From contig BFEA01000795.1 in NCBI GenBank assembly GCA_003427395.1, positions 175,574 to 202,785 of the forward strand: a DNA stretch of 27,212 nt, given 5' to 3'. Of the stretch, positions 8,334 to 17,009 are shown one piece after another. The stretch's first letter is position 1. The number at the start of each line of letters is the position of its first letter. The stretch comes from Chara braunii (lineage: Eukaryota > Streptophyta > Charophyceae > Charales > Characeae). The notes below the pieces were generated by a model, which was not told the origin of the DNA, ran no database searches, and saw only the letters and a list, made by a program, of their open reading frames with translations. Both the position numbers and the translations under genes were made by a program.

Positions 8334-8490
8334 TTAAACCACCAGTACTTGGCCCAGCTATCGGCCGCCCAAAAAATAGAGTAGAAACGTTTCTAGTTGA
8401 ATGAATTTGGGCGCTCCTGTAGTGGCCCGTACGTTTCCTAAAATCGCGTAGCGTTAACGGGCACGACTTCAGGAAGTACTGGTGGTTTAA
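8334..8490. mobile_element. MITE copy C (157 bp, both ends intact)
   Basis: TTAA + ACCACCAGTAC (8334-8348) and GTACTGGTGGT + TTAA (8476-8490). This is the best-preserved member of subfamily 1; its reverse complement aligns with copy B almost throughout. LINE-like sequence lies on both sides. Confidence 0.85.
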
Positions 8491-8870
8491 TGGGCTAAGC
8501 TGAAAAGAAATGAGCAACTGGACTTGGACTGCTCTTTACCTTGGCCTCAGCTTTTGGGGATCAGATCGATAGAGGATCACAAGCAAGGGGCTTCAAGGAC
8601 TTCCCTTCAACCCCGGCGAACACCAAGCGCACCTATCAGTCAGCTTCCCTTCAACCCCGACGAACGTGAATGGGCTTGGTCAAACGAAAAACACGTGTAT
8701 TATTTGGCAACACACTGTTAAGAATGGGTATCGAGCCACACACGAAGTCACCCCTACGACCCAAGTTATAACAGAGAGGAGGATCAGTTACTCCCCTCCA
8801 CAGCAATCAGAATCATCCATCCGATTTCTGCTGGTCAGAATACAGTCGCCTTATGCCAACTACTGACAGG

Positions 8871-9885
8871 GCGCTGCAGTCACAAAAATCTTCCATAGGA
8901 GGTGTCTCCCAGCCCCAGACTGGCTGGTCTCCCACTTCTACTCTCTCTTTTTTTTTTTTTTTTGGCCAATCTTCCCCCCCCCCCCCCCCCCTCCCACTCT
9001 TTTTTCCACCCAGCCCCCCTTCCCATCCTGATTTGGGAAAAAAAAGGAATTATTTCTCCTCTATGTACATATTGATGTGTTTTGGCGCCCAAATGCAGAA
9101 CCACACTCGAACGTTGCGGCAGCACAAATCTGGTGCCACCTGGTCGTATTTAACGGGGAGTCACTTTCCATGAGACATAAGCTTGCTGTTGCTAGACCGG
9201 CACTCTGAACACTCTGCACAATGGGGTTCTTTTGAGATATATTTTTTATGGCATAGCAGATTATCAGTACTGACAATGACCATCTGGCGTGCTAGATGCA
9301 CTTTTGACAGAAAGCAGCATACTTTCGGTTTTCTACAGGCAAAAGTAGAAAACGCAGACTCCATCGGGGGAAACACTCGTGAAGCATGGAAAGTTGGAAA
9401 CAGATGAAAAAAGGCATTCAACCATCTTGCGCCCCTGACGTAATCAATGCCTTTCGGAGTCTGGACGGATCTGGATCGACCCAAATAACAGACTGTCTGA
9501 ACTGGATGACCATAATTGGCCTCGCTCCACTAAATGTGCAAAATGAGAATGAATCTTCGGCTAGAACATGGAAAGGTGCACCACCATATCTTCTGTCTTT
9601 TGTTCGTGTCGACAGGAGTGGAGCGCCCAATAACATGCTATGGAATGCCATGGGTGAGCGCAGAGAGAGACCGGCAGCAGCTGCCAATGACACTTTTCCG
9701 TATCATTCCAACCCCTAAAAACTCCATACTAGTTTCCCCTTTCCTAGCTGCCTTGAAAAGCCAACAGTTTCCCTCCTCCTCCCCCCCCCTTCCTTCTCTC
9801 TCCCTCTGCCCCCTCCTTCCTCCTCCCCCATCCCTTCTCCTTTCCTCCCTCCCTCCCTCCCCCCCCCCCCCCCCCCCCCTCCCCT

Positions 9886-9961
<76 letters not shown>

Positions 9962-10440
9962 CTCCCTCCCTCCCTCCCTCCTTCCCTCCCTCCCTCCCCC
10001 TCTCTCATTTCCCTGGCCCTAACCTCTCATGACCCCCGCCTTGTCCGACTCCTCAGTCCCATCCCCTTCCCTCTCGCCTCTCTTCTTGTTCCTGGCCAAG
10101 ACAATATCTCCTAGTCAAAATCTTCGCTTTGCGAATTCAGTTTCATTTTCGTCTAGTTACTGCTACAGTGCCAAAGAAACGTGTCCAGGCACCGAATGGC
10201 CTCCGTGGCTCGGTGTTCGTCAGACCCTCGGCCTCAGATGACCAATCAACAATCTGTCGGCAAAGAAGGCACCTGACTACAGAGGTCAAGCTACCGTAGT
10301 TTTCGACCTCACTGGTAGCAGGGAACAGTCAATCCCCCTCATACGAGGCCAATAATCAATGCTGTTCAGTGTTTAGTACTGTTTACCTTCATTTCAAAAC
10401 AAATCCAATCTAAATCAACGTCCAAAGCTCCCCCAAAAAC
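8871..10440. other. Low-complexity and unassigned DNA
   Basis: No supported gene. It contains T-run/C-run tracts near 8948-8995, the shared 27-nt repeat at 9548-9574, and the C-rich tract described separately. The long frames across 9715-10,022 are homopolymer proline or glycine artefacts. Confidence 0.5.
9775..10010 (+). repeat. CCT/C-rich tract with a 72-C homopolymer
   Basis: A pyrimidine-only stretch containing 21 C at 9859-9879 and 72 consecutive C at 9887-9958, flanked by (CCCT)n. The exact C count in an assembly is unreliable. The complementary strand is a long G run able to form G-quadruplexes. Confidence 0.9.
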
Positions 10441-10785
10441 AGATGAGGTCAGGACTTCACATGATGATTTTCTTTATAAAAAAAAAACAAAAAAAAAAAA
10501 CAAAACAGATGAGGGTTGTGCAAACAACAGCCTTCTCTTCTCACCCTTTCTTAAACATTTTCAGATGTTTCTTATATTGTAGATTCATAGAATTTCGGTT
10601 ACAGATTTACATGAAGACTACATCATTACATCAATTATATGCAAAAGAAAAGAAAAGAAAAAAACAAACGAAAACGACAAAAAGAGGAAAACCAAAGCTT
10701 ATCGTATCCTTACCTCCTCCTCCTCGAGGAACCACTTTCTCTTTGAATAATTTCATATTTGGCTCTCTGGATTAGGCCATCATAA
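10441..10785. other. A-rich unassigned DNA before the adapter junction
   Basis: Interrupted A runs near 10,478-10,506 and 10,645-10,690. No gene seen. The stretch ends at the Nextera junction, so its linkage to what follows is doubtful. Confidence 0.4.
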
Positions 10786-10815
10786 TATACACATCTAGAT
10801 GTGTATAAGAGACAG
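10786..10815. other. Residual Nextera mate-pair junction (Tn5 mosaic end) - assembly artefact
   Basis: Bases 10,797-10,815 are the full 19-bp Tn5 mosaic end agatgtgtataagagacag. Bases 10,786-10,796 (tatacacatct) are the end of a second mosaic end in inverse orientation, abutting it head to head as in the circularisation junction of Nextera mate-pair libraries. The outer eight bases of the left half are absent. Library sequence was therefore assembled as genome; the two flanks may not be neighbours in the organism. Confidence 0.93.
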
Positions 10816-10992
10816 GGCAGGAGGTGGGGAAGGAGGCGGGGGGGAGAGGGATGTCATCAGGCATGGAAAGGCGAACGACAAATATGCCCAAGGTTAGGCA
10901 AATCAGTTGGAAGACTTGGAACGAAAAGAGAACACGAGATGAGAAAACACTTGAAAAAAAGTTGCCCTAATACTACCTTCTTCAACCCAAAA

Positions 10993-12345
10993 AAAAATAA
11001 CGCTCGGGCATTGCATACGAATATAGCGCCCGGTGGGAGTTATATGCGTTTATAACACCCGGGCGTTATATTCAGTAAATTGGTAGCAACTTCAGTGGGG
11101 CCCAGAATTTAAAAAAAAAAAAAAAAAAAAAAAAACTCTGTTGGAAAAATATGTTGTCTAGTATTGCAATGCAACCAACTTTTGGCTGAGGGTCACTTCA
11201 GAATTCCTTATAATTCGGAAATAAAAAAAGAATCAAACAAAAAATCAAACTAAAACATACGGTTGGTCGGTTACATACCCCTTCGAAGTCTAAACCCCTT
11301 TCAACCCCGTTTAAAACCCATGTATACCCCCTTCCCCCCCCTTTAAATTAAAACCCATGCATACTCCGTCGACAAGGCACTCTGCCCATGGCACATCCAA
11401 ATATAACGCCTGCGTTAGGTTACCTGAAGTTAATTACGAAAGGCGCATTCCATTCGAATATGTGCAACCCCGATGGGTACGCCGGACCTGGACCCGGACA
11501 TTTCCGGACCTCCGGACATGGGAGGATCCGGACGGTCCGGATGCCTGGACAGGTCCGGAAATGTCCAGACCAATAAAAAAAAAAAAAAATCTGAAAAAAA
11601 AGTACGTTATGCAGAATAACAATGCAAACCATTTTTGCCTCAGAGTCATGTCAGAATTCCTAACCAAACTTTAGTTAAAAGTCAAAAACTATAAAAAGCT
11701 TAAAAAAACACTTCAAAAACTAATAAAAGCTAATGAATTATTAATAATTAAAATATTGGGGTTGTCTAATAAATTATTATAGAGAGAGAGCATGTCCGGA
11801 CCCCCCAAAAAAGCATAAACGGCCTGAAAAAAACCCAAAACATTTTTGGGGGCTTGGCTCCTCAATAGGTAAGGGTCCTGGACCCTTTTTTTTTTTTTCT
11901 CTCTCTCGAAATTTGGCAGATCCGGACCTTCCAGACCGGACGTCTGGAGTCCGGACTGAATCCAGACCATCTGGACGGCGGTCCGGACGTCCGGATAATA
12001 GCCATGGTACCCCCTTTCCCTCCCTTTAGAGGCCATGCATACTCCGTCGACAAGACACTCTGCCCACGGCACATCCAAGTATAACGCCTGGGCGTTCTAT
12101 TCGAATATAACGCCCGGGCGTTATATTCCAAGGGGCGTTGTATTCGGAAAAAACGAGTAAAAAGTACTAAAAACAAAAATCTGATTTTTTAAGGGTATGT
12201 TGAAATAACGCCCATGCGCTATATTCGAAGAGGCGTTGTATTCGGGAAAAATGAGTAAAAGTACTAAAAACAGAAATCTGATTTTTTAAGGGTGTGTTGA
12301 AATAACGCCCGGGGCCCGGGCGTTATTTTCGGGTGAAGACGGTAA
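10993..12345. repeat. Palindrome-rich repeat cluster (AACGCCCGGGCGTT and TCCGGAC types)
   Basis: Copies of the palindrome AACGCCCGGGCGTT or variants occur near 11,055, 12,107 and 12,304. A 58-bp segment (catactccgtcgacaag...) occurs at 11,355-11,413 and 12,033-12,091. A second homologous pair, tattgcaatgcaacca...cagaattcct, lies near 11,160-11,210 and 11,610-11,660. A 98-bp tandem duplication starts at 12,134 and 12,232. TCCGGAC-like heptamers cluster at 11,484-11,572 and 11,790-11,998, with an inverted pair ggacatttccggacct against its inverse near 11,550. No proteins are encoded. Dense short motifs near the ends resemble subterminal repeats of DNA transposons; family unknown. Confidence 0.65.
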
Positions 12346-12690
12346 TAAGCTAACTCCAAAAAGTGGGCCCCCTGTTGACCAATTGTGAGGGTCCCAGGTG
12401 GACCAGTTGTATGAGTTGGATAGGCCCCAGTCAAAGTTCGCAGTGGATGCATATGTGCATAAAGTGCATGTGACGGTTTTTTTTTTTAATTATAATTTCT
12501 TTCATGGTAAATACTAAATAAACACAAGTTTGCTGCCCGCCGCGACTCTGCACGGGCCAGAGAGAGGGGGCACAGGGGGCCCGAGAGCCCAGGAGAGGAT
12601 GGAAGGCTGAACCCTGCGCTGGCCCCTACATACCTGCTATTTACAGCTGCCTGCAATATACAGCAGCACTACGTGTGCTGGGTTATACTA
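12346..12690. other. Unassigned stretch
   Basis: No gene or family recognised. Confidence 0.35.
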
Positions 12691-12691
12691 C

Positions 12692-12750
12692 CACAGTCAT
12701 GCCTTTTTTATGCAGTTGTGCTTAGCAAACATGAAAACACACACCACTCT
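12692..12750 (+). repeat. Second copy of the hammerhead-linked 3' sequence
   Basis: The order acagtcatgc, T run, tagcaaacatgaaaacacacacc matches the segment just downstream of the ribozyme candidate (1905-1960). No CTGATGA or GAAA core precedes it here, so only the 3' part is shared. Confidence 0.6.
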
Positions 12751-12812
12751 CCCAGCAGAAAGAAACAAAACCAGAAAGTACATAATTTATTCATTATGAT
12801 ATTCGATGGATT

Positions 12813-12940
12813 ATTAGCATGGAATAACACGATAGGACTCTGGTGAGTCTGGTCCTATTTTGTTGATCTTCAGGATTGGAATAATGATTAACAGAGACGG
12901 TTGTGGGCATTTGTATTCCACTGTCAGAGGTGAAATTCTT
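12813..12940 (+). pseudogene. 18S rRNA gene fragment (nuclear rDNA-derived)
   Basis: The stretch tagcatggaataacacgat aggactctgg, then aataatgattaacagagacgg, gggcatttgtattcc and ctgtcagaggtgaaattctt, follows the universally conserved central region of eukaryotic small-subunit rRNA in order. Differences include a 9-bp near-duplication (gactctggt gagtctggt) and several substitutions at otherwise conserved sites (for example acagagacgg for acagggacrg). It ends abruptly in a T-rich tract where rRNA would continue GGATTT. It is a dispersed fragment, not a functional gene. Confidence 0.85.
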
Positions 12941-12993
12941 TTTCTTTTCTTTTTTCTTTTTTTTCTTTTTTTTTTTGCCAAATATTTTTTTCT
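12937..12993 (-). repeat. T-rich tract, possible poly(A) tail of LINE copy 2
   Basis: Runs of T broken by C. Read on the minus strand this is A-rich DNA lying just beyond the 3' side of the minus-strand LINE, where a degenerate poly(A) tail would be expected. It directly abuts the 18S fragment. Confidence 0.45.
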
Positions 12994-13039
12994 TTTTTCC
13001 AGAATAAAATATTACATCATGAAAAAACACTCACGCTTC

Positions 13040-14062
13040 CTTCCGTCTGGCCGAAGGAACCCTGACCAGCATTGATTACTCCTGCATAACGGAGGATTGA
13101 CTGTCAGCTTGCCTTACTTCCACCTTTCCTCTCAGGTCCATTGCACAAACCTCTCGGATGACTAATAAAGAGCAAAAAAGGTAAGAGAAGCCACGGAAGG
13201 TGCCCTCCAATATTATGTGACCTGTGATGGATCTTGTCCTTCTGCTGGATGGAATCTTTGTCTTCTCCACCCTGCTTCTGAGTTGTGCCAGTCTTTCCAT
13301 CGTATGTGAGAGACATTTATCTCTGCCACTTTGCCCCTTGCAAGCCACACCTTAGAGAATTTTGTCTTGATTCTTCTCTGTTGCTCTTCATCATCTGGCA
13401 TGGACTGTCTCGTCTTGTGCCATTTACAAAGGATCTCTGCCTGAATCAAAGACGTTGTCTCCGCCCAAACCTTCTCCCTTGGAGTTGAGAGTCCCTCAAT
13501 GGTTCTACAACACCTCTGTCTTGTCGAATTGAGCTGGGATGTTAGTCCATAAGAGGAGTTGGATGGGGTGTTCAGGGAGCGGAGTCGAGAAGAGGGAGTC
13601 CCAGAGATCTGAGGCCCTCGCCCAATATTCGGTCGCCTCTCTACATCGTATCAGGCAACGTAGCATATCTTCTGGTTCATTTTCTGAACACACCGCGCAT
13701 AAATCCGAACTGTTAGGGTCATTCTTGCTTCTTCTGATGTGTAGCCGCTGGTTAACCGGTAGAGCTACGTATGAGATGAGCCATTGGAGGCTTCTGATTT
13801 TGACCGGACGAATTGACTTGAATTTTTTCCATGGTATTTGTGGTATCTGATTAGCATCCTGACCTATTAACTCCTGCCATCCGCTCTTGATCGTTGGGTC
13901 AGGACTCAGGATCCTTTGTTTTGAGGAGTAGGTTGTAACCCAGTTTGACTGTGTATTCTTGACTGGAAACATTACTTTTGAGGCTTCTATTTCTGTCTGG
14001 TGTCCAAGCCCACTCTGCTGGATCAAATTCCAAGTCTTGAATCGCCGTATCCATTTGGGAAA
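13040..14062 (-). pseudogene. LINE copy 2, 3' part of ORF2 with zf-RVT domain
   Basis: On the minus strand a frame near 14,035-13,990 reads LEFDPAEWAWTPDRN, the block that precedes the zinc domain in LINE copies 1 and 3. A frameshift follows, then another frame (to 13,505) reads IPWKKFKSIRPVKIRSLQWL, ALPVNQRL, LCAVCSENEPEDML and RCLIRC...YW. This is the zf-RVT pattern: W near a basic KxR segment, LP-rL, CxxC, then C and W. The usual His of the EH pair is not evident. C-terminal sequence (QAEILCKWHKTRQ) continues in a third frame near 13,445. The element is 5'-truncated at an A/GA-rich repeat (14,060 on) and is not functional. Confidence 0.75.
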
Positions 14063-14235
14063 AAAAAAAAAAGAAAAAAAAAAAGAGACATTGATGGATT
14101 CGACAGAGAGACAGAGAGACAGAGAGACAGAGAGACGGAGAGGCAAAGAGACAAAGAGACAGACAGACAGACGGATAGAAAGACAGGCAGGCAGGCAGGC
14201 ATGCAAGCATGCGACAGGCAGGCAGGGGGGCAGTG
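14058..14235 (+). repeat. A-run, (GACA/GAGA)n and (GGCA)n microsatellites
   Basis: Interrupted A tract, then gacagagagacagag repeats and (caggcagg)n. The minus-strand frames through it give low-complexity Ser/Leu/Cys-rich peptides and are not genes. Confidence 0.9.
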
Positions 14236-14402
14236 GGCCAGGCCAGGAGGCAGGCTCTGCTCGGAACTATGAAACAATTGTCGCTGCCAGCCTCTGTCAT
14301 GAGGACTGTGATACATCGCTGTCTTGCATTCAAACCCCCTCACCTTCTGTGGCATACTGCGCATCCACACGGGCCTGCAAGGCCCGACCAAACAAGGAAA
14401 GT

Positions 14403-14660
14403 AAGGGTCCTACAGGGCCTGTGTCGTTTTCAGCCTGAAAGCCTGAAAACAAGGGCCTACAGGCCCTGTGTCGTTTTCAGCCGGAAAGCCTGAAAACAAG
14501 GGCCTACAGGCCCTGTGTCGTTTTCAGCCTGAAAGCCTGAAAACAAGGGCCTACAGGCCCTGTGTCGTTTCAGCCTGAAAGCCTGAAAACGAGGGCCTCA
14601 GTCCCTGTGTCGTTTCAGCCTAAAAGCCTGAAAACGAGGGCCATTTTCAGGCCCTCATAA
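14403..14660 (+). repeat. Five tandem 47-bp units, each with two small palindromes
   Basis: Units start at about 14,403, 14,451, 14,498, 14,545 and 14,591 (periods 48, 47, 47, 46), with a partial sixth at 14,636. Each contains gggcctacaggccc, a near-palindrome, and ttttcagcctgaaagcctga, another near-palindrome. The last partial unit closes with agggccattttcaggccct. The array lies 150-400 bp upstream of a TATA-like box, as enhancer repeats do in LTR U3 regions or promoters; that role is inference. Confidence 0.85.
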
Positions 14661-14801
14661 AGTCGACCTGCCCTGAAACTTAGGCACCAGACCAGGCTTT
14701 TTAGCACAGACCATTTTTGGCCTGTTTTCAAGACAACCTTTGTTTGAACTTCAACACCAGGGTCTGCCACGTTTTGGCATTGGCAAGAGCAGCCTCCTGG
14801 A

Positions 14802-14829
14802 CGGGCCAGCACTATATAAGACTGGCCCG
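14802..14829 (+). promoter_or_regulatory. Putative TATA box inside an 8-bp inverted repeat
   Basis: CTATATAAG (14,812-14,820) is a good eukaryotic TATA box. It is framed by CGGGCCAG (14,802-14,809) and its exact inverse CTGGCCCG (14,822-14,829). A GC-rich leader follows. Upstream tandem repeats and a downstream leader without long frames suggest a retroelement LTR or a gene promoter; neither a TG...CA boundary nor a convincing primer-binding site was found. Confidence 0.4.
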
Positions 14830-15134
14830 CCCTGCAGGCTGCAGGCAGTCAGACAGTCACGAAGTAGTTCATAGGAACTTCCCAGGCACTTCACGTGCAG
14901 GAGGCAGGAGGCAGTCTTCACGATTCGGCAGCAGCACTCTGGAGGAGCGCTGTAGTAGTAGTAGTAGTGTTAGCAGTAGTCTTTAGCGCTGGGCGCTATC
15001 AGGAGCTAGAGTAGTAGCGGAGAGAGAGAGATGGTTGGTGGAGGCCAGGGAGACTTACCTGTGGCGCCATAACTCCAGCTTCGTCTTCGATGTACCTGCA
15101 ACAAGGCGCCACCTTCACAGGTTAGTACCGGACT

Positions 15135-15391
15135 GAGAGAGAGAGAGAGAGAGTTCTTCTTCTTCCTCTTCTAAGTCCACCATCTCCTCCTCCCCCTCTC
15201 GCTACCTGACTTCTCAGTATCTGCAGNNNNNNNNNNNNNNNNNNNNNNNNNNNNNNNNNNNNNNNNNNNNNNNNNNNNNNNNNNNNNNNNNNNNNNNNNN
15301 NNNNNNNNNNNNNNNNNNNNNNNNNNNNNNNNNNNNNNNNNNNNNNNNNNNNNNNNNNNNNNNNNNNNNNNNNNNNNNNNNNNNNNNNNNN

Positions 15392-15440
<49 letters not shown>
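15135..15440 (+). other. Assembly gap (165 N, 15,227-15,391) beside (GA)n
   Basis: The undetermined bases run 15,227-15,391. The right side is (GA)n to 15,439 and a shorter (GA)n tract lies at 15,135-15,152. The gap probably covers a long GA repeat that broke assembly. Confidence 0.97.
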
Positions 15441-15442
<2 letters not shown>

Positions 15443-15699
15443 GTGACTTTGCAACTTGACGACATTTGGGTCCAGACTCGACATTGGGATTCAGACATTT
15501 GACGAGGGATTATTTCCGACCTGTACCGAAGACTTGGTGTTGACAACATTCCCATCTTCCCGTCTTGTTCGTCTAACCCCCCTCTTCTTTGTCTGTGTAT
15601 GGTTGGGGACTGGCGCATTCTTCCTGTGTGAGCGCCAGGCCCCTTCACACCATGGAATGATGATGATGTATGTCTGGTCTGCATGGCAACATTGATTGT

Positions 15700-16755
15700 T
15701 CGGATCATTGGTATTTAAGCCTTCCGCTGTGCTATCTTGTACTATGTGAGAGAGGTCGGTTCTTGTTCTGGTCTGCACCTTTACGGTATGCGACACCTTC
15801 ATTGGCTAGTACAAGTCTCTTTTCCTGCTGGCTTGCTAGCAACATACCATGTGTTGCCAATGTTTCCAGGAAGCTGTCATGGAGAGTATGTGTACCTTTA
15901 CTGTGTGGACCCTCCTCGATGCTGTCATTGGACGCATCCTGTCTGTTCATGTCCTACATGCAATGCCAATCTTTGCAGGAAGCGGTCATGGAGAGTATGT
16001 TTCCCTTTACTGTGTGGACCATCCTCAATCCCATCATCCACTACATCCTGTTCATTCACATCCTAGATGCAACGCTGGACTTCCTCCGGCTGCACCTATT
16101 TTTTAAACTCCACCTTCACCGGGTGAGTAACAGACAGAACAGGCTCGCAAATGAACCACTTGCAGTGTGCCCTGATGCAAGGCAAGCAACCCCAGGGCGA
16201 GCAGTGGCAGACGGGATTTTGTAACTGCAGAACATCGTTACTTTGGATCTGGCCCTATCATCCGCTGTCCACAGACATGCAATGTCAGTTGCAGAATCCC
16301 CTGAAAACTGCTCGATGCTGCACTGTGATGACCCACCTAATGTTCGGCTCGCATGTCAGCCGCATTCTTTGTGTCGTAAACATTACGAGGGTACAGCCCA
16401 TGCAAGTGTTTGTCTTCATACCTATGATGACAGTCAAATTGTACTCATGTACGACACCTCACATGGCATGTCCTATTCATAGACAAGGCCTGGAATGGCA
16501 GTGTCTATACAACTGCGGCCATTGTGCCTATGTGTTCCGAGTATGTGGGAGCCACATTGCCTATGACATCTGCCATTCGACACTGACCGCATGCCACACC
16601 CGAATCAATCCTGTCCAGTCTGCAGAGGTGGCCACATTGCCTATTGGCAATGCCTTCTCTTCAGTTCATCTTTCGGGCAACAATCTTGTTCGGAGTACCA
16701 ACCTCATTCGCTGTTTTTGCTCTCCAAGAGGTTGGGACCAAAAGGGGGTGTGACA
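15700..16755 (+). pseudogene. Decayed Cys/His-rich tandem repeats
   Basis: Two clear 109-bp units begin at 15,855 and 15,964 (tgccaat...caggaagc.gtcatggagagtatgt...tttactgtgtggacc). Read in different forward frames they give GSCHGEYVYLYC and GSGHGEYVSLYC. Downstream, other frames give CGHCAYVF, CGSHIAYDICH and CPVCRGGHIAYWQC, a related pattern of Gly, His, Tyr and Cys with CPxC motifs. Since 109 is not a multiple of three and the frame changes between units, no intact protein remains. I do not recognise the family; a zinc-binding repeat protein is a guess from the Cys/His spacing. Confidence 0.4.
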
Positions 16756-16830
16756 AAACGGGCTGCAACTATATTTGAATACAGATGGCATTTTGGGAAT
16801 GCAGCTGGTGCACACGAGTACAGCTGGCGT

Positions 16831-17000
16831 TCTAAAAGGACAAAATTTATTAGACTTATAGAGTATCAATAGTCTCAAATTCAAATTTAATCTCTTTCCA
16901 AACTTCACAAGCAGCAGCTAATTCAGGACTCCACTTGGTAGCCTCTCGAATAATTTCATTACCTTCATGAGCTAAATCTCTTCCCTCATTGCGTGCTTGA
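16831..17000 (-). pseudogene. rbcL: Plastid DNA insertion carrying the rbcL 3' end
   Basis: On the minus strand, 16,999-16,856 encode the last 47 residues and TAA stop of the RuBisCO large subunit without a break: [20 protein letters not shown], then [20 protein letters not shown] and a short end FETIDTL. About 25 bp of AT-rich 3' flank follow (to 16,831). Codon use is AT-rich, unlike the surroundings. The flanks on both sides are cagctgg-type nuclear repeats, so this is a nuclear plastid insertion (NUPT) and not part of a chloroplast genome. The intact frame suggests a young insertion. Only this 3' fragment is present, so no function is expected. Confidence 0.93.
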
Positions 17001-17009
17001 GCTCAGCAG

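Larger units (their letters stand above)
4130..8870 (+). mobile_element. LINE copy 1, decayed and cut by eight MITEs
   Basis: A plus-strand non-LTR retrotransposon remnant recognised piecewise. Near 4515-4630 a frame reads QHFFMSLSTQWG...RPLTRETLLNSIRALL, matching the linker before RT in LINE copy 3. MGQGVATLLY lies near 5368-5400, IIDFEK near 5616-5634, SPLSIIIVMKALA near 5825-5870, and the catalytic FADD at 5932-5943. GVLGIIDPRGNINAS lies near 6808-6860, a VRKGIYTVADLWD-like block near 7485-7525, and PDEREWAW near 8650-8675. Frames are broken repeatedly. Five loci are interrupted by MITEs: 4632-4972, 5061-5256, 6281-6662, 7573-7925 and 8334-8490. The endonuclease domain and both element ends are not identified; the outer limits given are approximate. 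Confidence 0.65.

Noticed and set aside
9534-10022. 162-codon proline-rich frame, and the glycine-rich frame opposite
   Set aside because: Both are made of the C-homopolymer and CCCT repeats; no domain or codon signal.
13899-14391. Minus-strand frames with long Cys/Leu/Ser runs upstream of LINE copy 2
   Set aside because: These parts are translations of GACA/GGCA microsatellites; only the segment below about 14,062 is LINE.
15053-15061. acttacctg, identical to the 5' end of U1 snRNA
   Set aside because: The match is nine bases only and does not continue into U1; it also matches a splice donor complement by chance.
15044-15078. tggcgcc-type primer-binding site of an LTR retrotransposon
   Set aside because: No LTR end (CA) precedes it, the rest does not match a tRNA 3' end I can name, and no gag or pol follows.
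15122-15708. Minus-strand frames spanning the N gap
   Set aside because: They run through undetermined bases and GA repeats and cannot be trusted.
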